A DNA stretch of 64,000 bases from CAYPIE01 sp964410665 (GTDB taxonomy: Bacteria; Planctomycetota; Planctomycetia; Gemmatales; Gemmataceae): assembly GCA_964410665.1 (NCBI GenBank), contig CAYPIE010000005.1, forward strand, positions 1 through 64,000, in the 5' to 3' direction. A program made the position numbers and the translations under genes. Every line of letters starts with the position of its first letter. Within the stretch, counting starts at the first letter, position 1. Positions 54,801 to 62,187 of the stretch are shown here, one piece after another. Under the pieces are notes generated by a model, which saw only the letters and a list, made by a program, of their open reading frames with translations, searched no databases and had not been told where the DNA came from.

Positions 54801-56062
54801 AGGGTGCGTGTGCCGTCCTCGCTGGCATTGTTACGCACCACCGCGTAATCCCCAGGTTGCCAGGAATGCAGTTCCAGCTGCGGGCTCACCACCAGGGTGA
54901 GGGTCTCGCTCTGTTCGATTGCCTGGACGAAGCGAATCTGCGGACTTGTCCAAGTAGCTGCTGGATGTTCTGAAGGCACCGGCATCAAGGCGTGAACGAC
55001 TAGCTTTCCACCGACAAGGGGGTCACGCAGACGGATTTGTAATCGATATTTTGATCGATCCTGTTTGGAGGCTCGAAGCTGCCAACTTTCTAGGTTGTTG
55101 AGAATGACCTCTGTAACCTGCAATCCAGGAGTGCAGTCCAACAACAACTCACGGGTCTGACCGCGATAGACTTGTAGATCAAACTCAAACTTGCAGCGAG
55201 CCAATCCAGGTAACAGTTGTTGTTCTGTCTGAGTTTGAGCGACAATCACCCGCTCTCCTCGTTGCTTCCGGTTGGAGCGACCAAGATTAAGATACAACCG
55301 GGCATGGCCCCCAAAGGTCAGTTCCCAACGTTGCCAGTTGGCTGCGGGATCGGGCTCCGGACCGGAGAGGAACACACCCTCGGAGACATTGGGGGTAACC
55401 GCTTTGGGCAGGCGGAGTTCGAGTTTGGCGATGGTGCTTCGTGGCATTCGTAGGTCAAACCGTAGGCTGTCAGGCTCCTCGACACCCCGGGCCGACCAGT
55501 CGAAGTGAAAAATCCGAGCAACATCACTCGGTTCGACGTGTAACAGCCACTCCGAGGGTTGTGCCGGATTGGAGCCTCCAGGCGGGGGATTGTCTGGCCT
55601 CCGCGGACTTGAGACGGGGAACATCTCGACTGGCTGCTCATCTTTCCAAGCTGCTTTGCGTAGGGCCAACTGTAAGTCGGTGATCGGGAACCAACCTGGT
55701 TGGCGACCGGTGTGTCGGAGCCGCCAGGTGGCTGATCCGACGAGATTGACCCCTTCGAGGGTAGCTTGGTACGAAGCTTCGACCAGGCGGGGCACTTCAG
55801 GTGGGTTGGTCAGGCGTCGGCGTGCGCGACGAAGTTGTGCTTCAAATTCGGGACGGGACAATTGCCGTAATGGTTGCTCGGAATTGGCAAGCACTTGCTT
55901 AAGTTGCTCGGAAGTCAAACGGATCCGTTGCACCGCCAGCTCCGTTGCCCGGATAGGCTGCTGTTGTTTGGGAGCGTCCGCAGCCCAGCCTGCGTCGCAC
56001 AGCACCCCGAGAAAGAGGCCGATAAGCAAGGTGCAGTGAAGTGAGCACCGGTGATGACCCAT
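48893..56062 (-). CDS. Giant secreted/membrane beta-rich protein, apparent two-unit fusion
   Basis: A 2389-residue protein with a signal peptide (about 8-26, near DAGWAAD), a long beta-strand-rich part, then a cluster of four hydrophobic segments in the middle (about 1157-1244), a second signal-like stretch (about 1257-1280, LVVLVLLGLGMATHAQEIEL), another 1000-residue beta-rich part and three hydrophobic segments near the C-terminus (about 2300-2367). Thus it reads as two secreted proteins with C-terminal membrane segments joined end to end, each close in size to the 1214-residue neighbour. I recognise no catalytic domain. The start at 56062 has GGAG 9 nt upstream and lies 43 nt after the neighbour's stop. 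The role may be structural, at the envelope (inference). The continuous frame over 7 kb argues against sequencing error. Confidence 0.85.
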   Translation of the reverse strand: MGHHRCSLHCTLLIGLFLGVLCDAGWAADAPKQQQPIRATELAVQRIRLTSEQLKQVLANSEQPLRQLSRPEFEAQLRRARRRLTNPPEVPRLVEASYQATLEGVNLVGSATWRLRHTGRQPGWFPITDLQLALRKAAWKDEQPVEMFPVSSPRRPDNPPPGGSNPAQPSEWLLHVEPSDVARIFHFDWSARGVEEPDSLRFDLRMPRSTIAKLELRLPKAVTPNVSEGVFLSGPEPDPAANWQRWELTFGGHARLYLNLGRSNRKQRGERVIVAQTQTEQQLLPGLARCKFEFDLQVYRGQTRELLLDCTPGLQVTEVILNNLESWQLRASKQDRSKYRLQIRLRDPLVGGKLVVHALMPVPSEHPAATWTSPQIRFVQAIEQSETLTLVVSPQLELHSWQPGDYAVVRNNASEDGTRTLSLEPSLAPSETQSLHRRPQLRFASPTRRYQLRQEHLWRITCSEQRLTSKLSATFTQGVPGPIVLRLPPGFTLEPSPRPSSPTYLLEDPHTVVLVVPPSHRSNQTWEWQLEARAALRGPIGETRKLPLPSYLSQDGGTSEAYRLQVQVAPVFQAKPELTHGRLLATFPGVETLSLLCGGLLRPGLLQQQVYRTWQGEASGQPFAGSLVLSSPPVSFTVTSQATVHWYESAIQVDSQLHVSPEQGWLDTLVLSSGAKRLDYQDCQVLSGNNPIEAVMPSPFTAVLPSTLLLGSQGPLHSLLTQSLQVSGQWPSFWQLHFTQPLSEPIALRLHQQTTNLRGPLPLVHVVGARQQRSRAMIQSDGIQDVQIQSVPRHAIRRHGDDWTFTTSADSFQVTVTSSFPDASRSVPQFTSGQLDSYLSPDGRILCRFRIQVSDWDQPTLPVELAAQARPLGFALGGKWLHHASLEHSSKQIWQLPYPMNVGTVSLEVVYELLGSRPGVRTFVQIPLPVLPVPLGGIRCHWHLAPGLQALPPAVPLPGLVAHSAGSLGQCFDILGQWFRSSETPTNSVVDPMPIPETTTGSRRVLDWFDAVARAHDAAESLVVDTLALHGLGYTPDQSVPTTVDSERPLASLGLVLLRSGQQLILTSFHQEVLWRTSSASAQGIPSSVRNAARQAVQSQCDPSGRFCTLAQWWRHDRLPSYGNPEEVMDVLNDDHLGNGSRWQTEAQGRFARLSVVAEAEASWLGWTIALVLGGVTACLMGLGWRGRWAFLTGWLLLSGSAFIWLPSALVVCVEPIALTGLVVAGWATLSQWFAGSPAPRRDNPEVRGRSLRQSALARRLVVLVLLGLGMATHAQEIELPKVYLFRLKDAKQPEQVLISESLLERITQACQARDPRPTVLLRSVKYHGTPEAGRVHFEAIMELDVQTELSEPVRIPLGPVNLTDTQLDGKEVLPETDQTNTLGQGFRIPIRTVGRHILKVQFTVPIQTDRGLYEVDFQVPEIPFAQLSFTAPNEVKQLRLRSWRGAWQQQIQDNQRILRADLGRATRIRLHWRIDGPERENPVLRIDEASVWYLSPAKSRLISLFDYRVDQGSLTRLRVRIPAGLELTQLKVQGQDGNRPDPATGWVRDWQLLPLEDAAQLLEVSLQIPLSGRGRLVLELFPRRRLSTRPRLGIPTSDEEGNKTTYVGYHLDKLELVEVSRQEDFRDYPEEVFQDSLWRNVPFVQDLLPPDEIYQRLDQRSAPLQPQLAVTRPVIEVRQDLQWTVDTRQAQVVAQVNWTSNGRALSSLEWTIPPGVKLRTVTGDGLEGWFQEGRRVQAWLLVPRQSIELRLEAEGEGLPYKNRRIQVWNLPQLLNYSDNVQTAQTTLQIIPNGSWWIQEDKRNLHNLTGSPLPGNQQGRRFRGKSDRYGGKIGFYGLAKESEFALLQRLASNPRGLTHELWLQASFKPRRPQAFRLEIVFASPLQTLAAEPTELALPRGWQAYPEPADASTRSWIIEASDLGQATPLATLRLRTPMRHSWDRAWHMPQVRLSHAASDETASPHPSARVRQWLVLTDRSLEVTQQCGVQTAAKNTLPKAFQAALTPLDNLRIWTTHQADCQLRGRQWPASFAVRPSLVFAFMDLGLARVSPGGIGRAQGFLYAAEAGVLEGELGLPGRILQVYLDLQPRPVADDRRFTAAIGPGYHQIDVYWQCPEVSAVPRSKPRWFWQGEPVAPKRWLWTWQLPSFSSQATKVARPVPAADADQLRIEALLELGERQLWEHRLGSIPIGSGALTPLPMAKHWMQAWRLTRPASMSSDPAPSLEERLSGLSQAWPVDPKFASLHGPVSASVRPPYHASFRQGIPVCFAGTDPLPVSFLSPFPKESQVTLAQDGGLDRIFRESMLVTLSISLFILWLLAGPKTRPEQAALIGLLGLLMLDVPVGLVLLVVPILAMIYRIGWLLASLVRWMRLSQGSGELAANSGRLPRF

Positions 56063-56105
56063 CGTTTGACAACTCCGGGAGTCAGGATAGTGTGGGTTCG
56101 ACCAA

Positions 56106-59100
56106 TCAAGCCCGTGACGAGGGACTCTCAGAGGGAGCTGCTTCCTGGTGCGGGGGTGCCCAAACATCGGGAGGCGGAGCAGGATCCAGGGGTGGTAGGT
56201 CTCGGTTTGAGCGAGCATGGGAACCAGAACCGGTGTTACTCGGAGGTACCTGACGAGTAAAGCCAGGAATGTGCATCAACCGACGCCGATAGCGACGATA
56301 GAGCAGCCAGTGTAACAATAGCGCTCCGGCGAGAAGGACTATCCCTGGCAATCCCCCAATGAGCACCTGTCCCATGAGCTGAGGCCAGCCGAGCACTCCG
56401 AAGGCCACGAAGCACCCCAACAGTGTGATGCCTACCCAGAACAGCCAGTTTGGCAGGCGCCACAGGCCTAGTCCGAGGACAAAGCCCAGCATCGAACAAA
56501 GGATGAACCAAACCGGCTGAGGGATCGCGATGAGGCGGAATTCGACGAACTGGATCGATTCCCCGGTCAGCGTGGCAGGACCGCGATCTCCCGAACGGGT
56601 CTGCAGCTCAAGCAGAGGAACATCAGCATTGGTTTCGAGTCCATCGACAAACCAATTATCAAGTTCTTGGGTTGAATAGAGACCCGTGGAATGCAGTTGG
56701 TCCGCCTGGATGCGAAGCTGTTGGGCAAAGCGAATCGCCGAGCCCAGGTAGAGTGGCACCCAACTCCGGGGCAGAACGATTTGCCAACGGACTTTTTCGA
56801 GAAAGACATGTCCCCGCGGTTGGGGGGGCATGAATACGATGTCCCAGCGACTCAAGCGCGAGAAGGCATTGTCGGTATCACGGCCGGGAAGCAGCTGGTA
56901 ACGCAGTTCCAAGATTAACGGGTTGCCCGTCGACTCCACATTCAGAGGGATTCGAAGAGTACGCCGGCTGGCTCCAGTCGCTCGCTCTCGATACTCCCAG
57001 TCCTCTTTTTGGGCTCCATTGAGGGTCATGCTTAACGAGCGGAGCGCCGGTGGAGCAGGCAGATTGATTTCCAATGCCCGACGGTGCCATTGTCGAATGC
57101 GGAATCGGATACGATAAGTCTGTATACCATTCTCTTGAGCAACGACTTGCACCAGGCTGCGATCGATCCAAATGGGCGCCAGGCTGGCACGATCGATTGG
57201 CATCAATTGGAGTCGTAGCGGGAGATCCAATCCACTGGCTCGCAATACCAGTACGGGGAGAGTGGATTGCTGAGGAAGCAGCTCGATCGGTTGAACTTCC
57301 CAAGGACTTGGGGCCACCTCTGGAAGGTAAGCTTGCAGTATACCCCCCTGTTCACGCCAAACTCGTACGTGCGTGGTGCCATGAGTCGCCTCGGCCAGGC
57401 GGAGTAATGGGATGTCGAGGTCCACGGGCTGCAGATCGCGGGCGGTCTGAGCCGCTCTAGGGATGGGCACGGTCGTCCTTACTTCTACCGCAAACTGGCC
57501 GTCGTCATACTTCTCCGGCGTGACTTGCCAACGGCCTGCCCCGATCGGTACAGTTTGGGCTCCGATCAAGCTACGCACCAGCTGCTTGGAACTTGTGCTT
57601 TGCAGTGTGAGCGGCCCCAATAGCGACTCGACATCAGGTAACGATATGTGAGTATCAATGACCGCTTGTCGATCTCGAAGATAAACATCCACGATTGCTT
57701 GAGAGAACAGCTTCGCTTGCCGGGGTCGCCAACGTAAGCGGAGTTCCCCAGCCATGCCAGCCAATTCCGCGGTGTAGACCCGATTGGGTGCTTCTTCCGG
57801 AATGACGCGTTCGCGCAATCGGGTCTCCCAGCCCGTCGAGTCTCCTTGAGGAACTGGGCTAGCGGTTCCTTGGAGACCGGAAGATTCTGGAAGAATGACA
57901 TGCACCTGATCTGCCTGAGGTGTGGTACCCAGTGGTTGTGGCAACAGGAGGGTTGCGTCCTGTGCGTTCAATGGTAACCGATATCCTCCGGTCAACCGCA
58001 GAGTGAAGGGCTCACTGCGGGGGGGAACCAGCTGGACGCGAATACGTCGAGCATTGTTCGCCGCACGCACGGAGGTCACCCATTCGTTCCGGCCTGGGAT
58101 CTGCGGTGTAGACACCGCGACATTGTCAAGTTCACTTGGCAAGCGAAACTCCAGTTCTTCGACACTTCGACGGATCGGGGTGACGAGGATGTCCGAACGT
58201 AGTTTCCAACCTTGCTTGCTGTGGCGGAGCTCGTGCTCCGTCCGGCTAAACAGATAGTCAGGTACCCTCCGAATGGAGAAGTGTAGGGGGGGCACCGGGA
58301 TACCTTCCTGTTGCGGAACGACCGAATACCCGAAGCGTGTCTTATTGTCGCTCAGGGGGGCATCGTTTGCTTCGGGAAAATCCGCCTCGACGGTGGATTC
58401 CAGCGCCAAAGCAGAATCTTTTTCGCGAACTTCTTCGGCCAGGTGAAAGGTCAAGCGGAGACGAGCTGGAGCAAGAACCTCGAGGCTGCCACTCTGTGGT
58501 AGTACATCGAGCACAGCAAACGGACCCACAGGATATCGGTTGGTCTTGCCGAGTTGGTGGGGAGTATTCGTAGAGAAGACCAACTGGACCGGAGTGGTCA
58601 TCGCCTCAGGGAACTCCACGGTCCAGATTGGCTGGTCGGGGTTGTTCGGCCGAGTAATCGTCGGCTGGACGGGGAGGGGAGATGGGGAATCCGCCGGGGG
58701 TACGTTGAGGTTGGTACTGCCCGGACTGGCTTTGAATTGTACCTCTGCATCGGCGGGGGCCCAGATTCTCCACTGCTTGGATGAACCGCTCAGTTGAACA
58801 ATGGCCTGAGTCTCAATGCGAGTTTCATCAACACGTACTTGAATATCTGCTGAAGCGTTTGCGCTACGCTGGCGATCCAAATGTGGCGTCGGCCGGATCC
58901 AGAGGACTTCAAGATACTCGACCGGACCCAAGGCGTACCCCGAGTCTCGATCTCGAGGACGCAACTGGGCCATCGGGACCCGTTGGTAGCTGACACCGGT
59001 CTCAAGCGACGCAGAGGTGTCAATATCGAGGGGAGGGGGACGCAGTTGACGCGTACCGATACGGACCTGGGTCACTTCGGGGATCGGATTCTGGCGAAAC

Positions 59101-59747
59101 TTGGTGATCGGACAGCCTGGGAGCGCGAGATCGAAGCCCACCTCACTGCCCAACTGTCCTCCTGAACGAAGTTTCCGTTGGAGTTTGACCACGATGGAAT
59201 GCTCGCCAGGCTCGTCCAAGCGGGCTTGATACTCCTGATCTTGCACGCGCACATCAGGGTTGGTCTGATCATCAACCTGAATCGACTCTACCGGCGTATT
59301 ACGACAGCCAAGGGTCACCAACTGGTTTGCTTGGCTGGTACGCACACGATAGGTGAGGGTCAGTTGACAGACCCGACGTTCGGCCGGGCCACGCAATTGT
59401 GCATCAATCAGACAGATGCTTGGTACTCGAGGGGCTTCAGCTTGAAGCCGAGCCTTGAGCATGGCGATCTGGCGGTTGAGCTTGTCCCATGTCTCCGCAG
59501 ACAGGACAATCTGCTGCAAGCCTTCGAGTGCCTCAGTGAAATTCTGGCGGACAACAATGATCGCATCGTTGGCAGGATCGTCTCGATGGGGCGATACCAT
59601 CGCATCGAGCGGAGGTTGCAAGGATGGAGCGATTTGGGCGGACAGCGCGGGTGACAGCCCCAGCGGCACGGCGAACAACAGGCTGCCAAGCCACCAAGCG
59701 GTCAAAGCAGGCACCGAAGCAGCTATCGGGGAATGACCGGCAGGCAT
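56106..59747 (-). CDS. Large secreted/membrane beta-rich protein
   Basis: A 1213-residue protein with an N-terminal export signal (about 12-38, near ALSAQ), an early helical segment (about 65-100), a long beta-rich region, and two to three hydrophobic segments close to the C-terminus (about 1105-1175, IPQPVWFILCSMLGFVLGLG and later VLIGGLPGIVLLAGALLLHW), ending in a basic and Pro-rich cytoplasmic tail. The opening domain (helix, then strands, then DEPGEHSIVVKLQRKL) resembles the region following the internal signal of the next gene (VGRHILKVQFTVPI), suggesting paralogy. AAGGA 8 nt before the ATG sets the start. It heads the minus-strand series giant-giant-ndk. No enzymatic motif is seen. Confidence 0.85.
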   Translation of the reverse strand: MPAGHSPIAASVPALTAWWLGSLLFAVPLGLSPALSAQIAPSLQPPLDAMVSPHRDDPANDAIIVVRQNFTEALEGLQQIVLSAETWDKLNRQIAMLKARLQAEAPRVPSICLIDAQLRGPAERRVCQLTLTYRVRTSQANQLVTLGCRNTPVESIQVDDQTNPDVRVQDQEYQARLDEPGEHSIVVKLQRKLRSGGQLGSEVGFDLALPGCPITKFRQNPIPEVTQVRIGTRQLRPPPLDIDTSASLETGVSYQRVPMAQLRPRDRDSGYALGPVEYLEVLWIRPTPHLDRQRSANASADIQVRVDETRIETQAIVQLSGSSKQWRIWAPADAEVQFKASPGSTNLNVPPADSPSPLPVQPTITRPNNPDQPIWTVEFPEAMTTPVQLVFSTNTPHQLGKTNRYPVGPFAVLDVLPQSGSLEVLAPARLRLTFHLAEEVREKDSALALESTVEADFPEANDAPLSDNKTRFGYSVVPQQEGIPVPPLHFSIRRVPDYLFSRTEHELRHSKQGWKLRSDILVTPIRRSVEELEFRLPSELDNVAVSTPQIPGRNEWVTSVRAANNARRIRVQLVPPRSEPFTLRLTGGYRLPLNAQDATLLLPQPLGTTPQADQVHVILPESSGLQGTASPVPQGDSTGWETRLRERVIPEEAPNRVYTAELAGMAGELRLRWRPRQAKLFSQAIVDVYLRDRQAVIDTHISLPDVESLLGPLTLQSTSSKQLVRSLIGAQTVPIGAGRWQVTPEKYDDGQFAVEVRTTVPIPRAAQTARDLQPVDLDIPLLRLAEATHGTTHVRVWREQGGILQAYLPEVAPSPWEVQPIELLPQQSTLPVLVLRASGLDLPLRLQLMPIDRASLAPIWIDRSLVQVVAQENGIQTYRIRFRIRQWHRRALEINLPAPPALRSLSMTLNGAQKEDWEYRERATGASRRTLRIPLNVESTGNPLILELRYQLLPGRDTDNAFSRLSRWDIVFMPPQPRGHVFLEKVRWQIVLPRSWVPLYLGSAIRFAQQLRIQADQLHSTGLYSTQELDNWFVDGLETNADVPLLELQTRSGDRGPATLTGESIQFVEFRLIAIPQPVWFILCSMLGFVLGLGLWRLPNWLFWVGITLLGCFVAFGVLGWPQLMGQVLIGGLPGIVLLAGALLLHWLLYRRYRRRLMHIPGFTRQVPPSNTGSGSHARSNRDLPPLDPAPPPDVWAPPHQEAAPSESPSSRA

Positions 59748-59978
59748 GACCAGATTCCTTGTGGACGACCGCGATTTCGGGATGGTCATCATGTTCGGAC
59801 GCCCCGGGCTGGTGTTGGACAATTTTTGTCAGTATACCCAGGGCGGATCGAGGTGCAGGAGTTTCTCAGGAATTCTGCCGGTCAAGTGGCATCAATCCGC
59901 CCTGTCCGGTGGGCTGTAACCGTTGGGCCAGCCGGACCAGCCAGGCATTCTCGCTAGACGTCTGGTCCGTTGCTGCAG

Positions 59979-59984
59979 TATAGT
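59979..59984 (+). promoter_or_regulatory. Possible -10 box of thyX
   Basis: TATAGT lies 24 nt before the thyX start codon with the Shine-Dalgarno in between. No clear -35 element was found. Confidence 0.3.
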
Positions 59985-60008
59985 GACCTGAGGATATGGA
60001 GGGAAAGG

Positions 60009-60833
60009 ATGACCCACTCGGAAGCTGAATCGACGCATCGCTCCGACCAACCCTTGAGCATGCGGATTCTCCGGGAACCGTCCATCTACTTGCTCAGTCG
60101 GCAGACTCTTGCCCAAGCGGAGTTGGATCGCTTTCTTGCCGAACACGGGGTAAGTTGGTCGAGCGATAGTTCCATCGCTTCGGAAGTACTTACCGAAACA
60201 GCCGGTCGTTTGTGTTACCTCAGCTACGCTCGGCCGCGCCCAGGTGGCAACCGTGCCTACCTGGACCATATCAAAGAATCTGGTCATGGTAGCGTACTCG
60301 AACATGCGGTCTGGAACATTCTTATTACCGGCGTCTCTCGCTCACTTACGCACGAACTTGTGCGTCACCGCGCCGGCTTCGGCTTCTCCCAGCTGAGCCA
60401 ACGCTATGTCGATGAGTCGGTCGCGGAATATGTGGAACCGACCATCATTGCGGACGATCCGGAGCTCCATGCGATCTGGGAGAATGCGATCGCTCAGGTG
60501 CATACAGCCTATATTCAGCTGAGTGAAAAGCTGATGGCTAAACTGGCTGACGAACCGGATCGCACCCAGCGGCGTAAACTGGCACGCCAGTCGGCACGAA
60601 GTGTGTTACCGAACGCGACCGAGACGAAAATCTTCGTCACCGCCAATGCACGAGCCCTCCGCCACTTCTTGGAAAGCCGTGGCAGCCGGTATGCGGATGC
60701 CGAGATTCGTCTGCTGGCCAATCGCCTGTTCGATCTGCTGGTGGTCGAGGCGCCAAACCTCTTTGGCGATTATCAGCGTGAAGGCTTGCCCGATGGCACC
60801 TTCGCCATTACCACCCTCTATAAGAAAGTCTAA
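60009..60833 (+). CDS. thyX: Flavin-dependent thymidylate synthase ThyX
   Basis: A 274-residue enzyme that methylates dUMP to dTMP using methylenetetrahydrofolate, FAD and NADPH. The ThyX signature RHR-x7-S is present as RHRAGFGFSQLSQRY (about 118-132), with ESGHGSVLEHAVWN (about 90-103) and a C-terminal NARALRHFLESRGSRYADAE region. The ATG at 60009 has GGAGGG 5 nt upstream, so the 13 in-frame codons before it are excluded. It is the only thymidylate synthase in the window. It is divergent from the large secreted-protein gene and is followed 212 nt later by rho. Confidence 0.96.
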   Translation: MTHSEAESTHRSDQPLSMRILREPSIYLLSRQTLAQAELDRFLAEHGVSWSSDSSIASEVLTETAGRLCYLSYARPRPGGNRAYLDHIKESGHGSVLEHAVWNILITGVSRSLTHELVRHRAGFGFSQLSQRYVDESVAEYVEPTIIADDPELHAIWENAIAQVHTAYIQLSEKLMAKLADEPDRTQRRKLARQSARSVLPNATETKIFVTANARALRHFLESRGSRYADAEIRLLANRLFDLLVVEAPNLFGDYQREGLPDGTFAITTLYKKV

Positions 60834-61045
60834 ATGTTGGCCGGAAACCAGGATTTTATGCTTGTAGTCATGCCGGCCAAACGGTTTACTGAAACTCCCT
60901 GGCTTCTTCGCAAGCCCCTCGAGCGCTCGTCTCTGCCTTGCTGTCCAGTATCTTCTCTCGCCCTGGTCACCACGGTCGGAGCATTGCTCTCTGAGCGGTC
61001 CTTGCCGATCGGCCACTTCGCGCTCACACGGCGCTGAACGATAGC

Positions 61046-62179
61046 ATGAAACCGATGTCCAGCGAAATCATCACCACCGCAGGCGTTCTCGAAATGCATC
61101 CTAAGGGATTCGGTTTTCTCCGCGATCCCCTGCGGCACTATGTGGCACAGGCGGGCGATGCGTATGTGCCGCAACCGTTGATCTCCCGTTTTCGCCTACG
61201 CGAAGGTGTGTATCTAACCGGTACCATTGAGCCGCCACGTAAGGGGACCAATGGGCCGCGTCTGATTTCCATCGAGCAGATTGAAGGCTTGACCCCTCAA
61301 GCCTTCTCGCAACGCGACTTTGAGCACCTCACCCCCATTGATCCACGCGAACAGATCCGCTTAGAGACCACCGCCGAGCGTTTGACCACCCGCGTGATGG
61401 ACCTGTTCACCCCGATTGGCAAGGGTCAGCGCGGCCTGATCGTCGCGCCACCCCGTTCTGGGAAGACCATCTTGCTGCAGCATATTGCCGAGGCGGTCTC
61501 GGCCAACCATCCAGAGATGGAACTCATTGTGCTTTTGATCGATGAACGGCCCGAAGAAGTCACCGAGATGCGGCGAACCATCCGTGGCGAGGTCCTGGCC
61601 AGTAGCTCCGATCGAGACTCGGCCAACCATGTCCGCCTGGCCGAACTGGTCATGGAGCGGGCCAAACGACGCGCCGAACAAGGTAAGCAGGTGTTTGTCT
61701 TGCTCGATAGTTTGACCCGGTTGGCCCGGGCCTACAACAAGAACACCAATAACAGCGGACGCACCATGTCCGGCGGCGTGGATAGTCGTGCCTTGGAAAT
61801 GCCCAAGCGACTGTTTGGCTCGGCGCGCGCCTTCGAAGAAGGTGGCTCACTGACCGTCCTGGGCACTGCCTTGATCGAGACCGGCTCGCGCATGGACGAT
61901 GTTATCTTTCAGGAGTTCAAAGGCACCGGAAATATGGAACTCGTGCTCGATCGCAAGCTCGCCGAACGCCGGGTCTACCCTGCCATCGATCTCGGCCAGT
62001 CGGGCACGCGGAAGGAAGAACGCCTCATCGATACCGAGGCCCTGAAACGGATTACGTTATTACGCCGTAGCTTGATGAACATGTCACCGGTGGCCGCCAT
62101 GGAAGGTCTGCTGGGTCAGATGAAGAAGTTTGACACCAACGAGGCCTTCCTTGGTCGCCTGTCTCCGTTTTTGCGGTAA
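61046..62179 (+). CDS. rho: Transcription termination factor Rho
   Basis: A 377-residue hexameric RNA helicase that ends transcription. The cold-shock-like RNA-binding domain is about 8-75 (GVLEMHPKGFGFLRDP, DAYVPQPLISRFRLREG); the ATPase core contains the P-loop APPRSGKTILLQ (about 136-147), IDERPEEVTEM, the Q-loop/R-loop segment NKNTNNSGRTMSGGVD and Walker B VFVLLDSLTRLARA. It lacks the N-terminal helix-bundle subdomain of E. coli Rho (419 residues), so RNA binding starts almost immediately. ATGs at 61046 and 61055 are both possible; neither has a strong Shine-Dalgarno. Confidence 0.95.
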   Translation: MKPMSSEIITTAGVLEMHPKGFGFLRDPLRHYVAQAGDAYVPQPLISRFRLREGVYLTGTIEPPRKGTNGPRLISIEQIEGLTPQAFSQRDFEHLTPIDPREQIRLETTAERLTTRVMDLFTPIGKGQRGLIVAPPRSGKTILLQHIAEAVSANHPEMELIVLLIDERPEEVTEMRRTIRGEVLASSSDRDSANHVRLAELVMERAKRRAEQGKQVFVLLDSLTRLARAYNKNTNNSGRTMSGGVDSRALEMPKRLFGSARAFEEGGSLTVLGTALIETGSRMDDVIFQEFKGTGNMELVLDRKLAERRVYPAIDLGQSGTRKEERLIDTEALKRITLLRRSLMNMSPVAAMEGLLGQMKKFDTNEAFLGRLSPFLR

Positions 62180-62187
62180 GCCGCATC

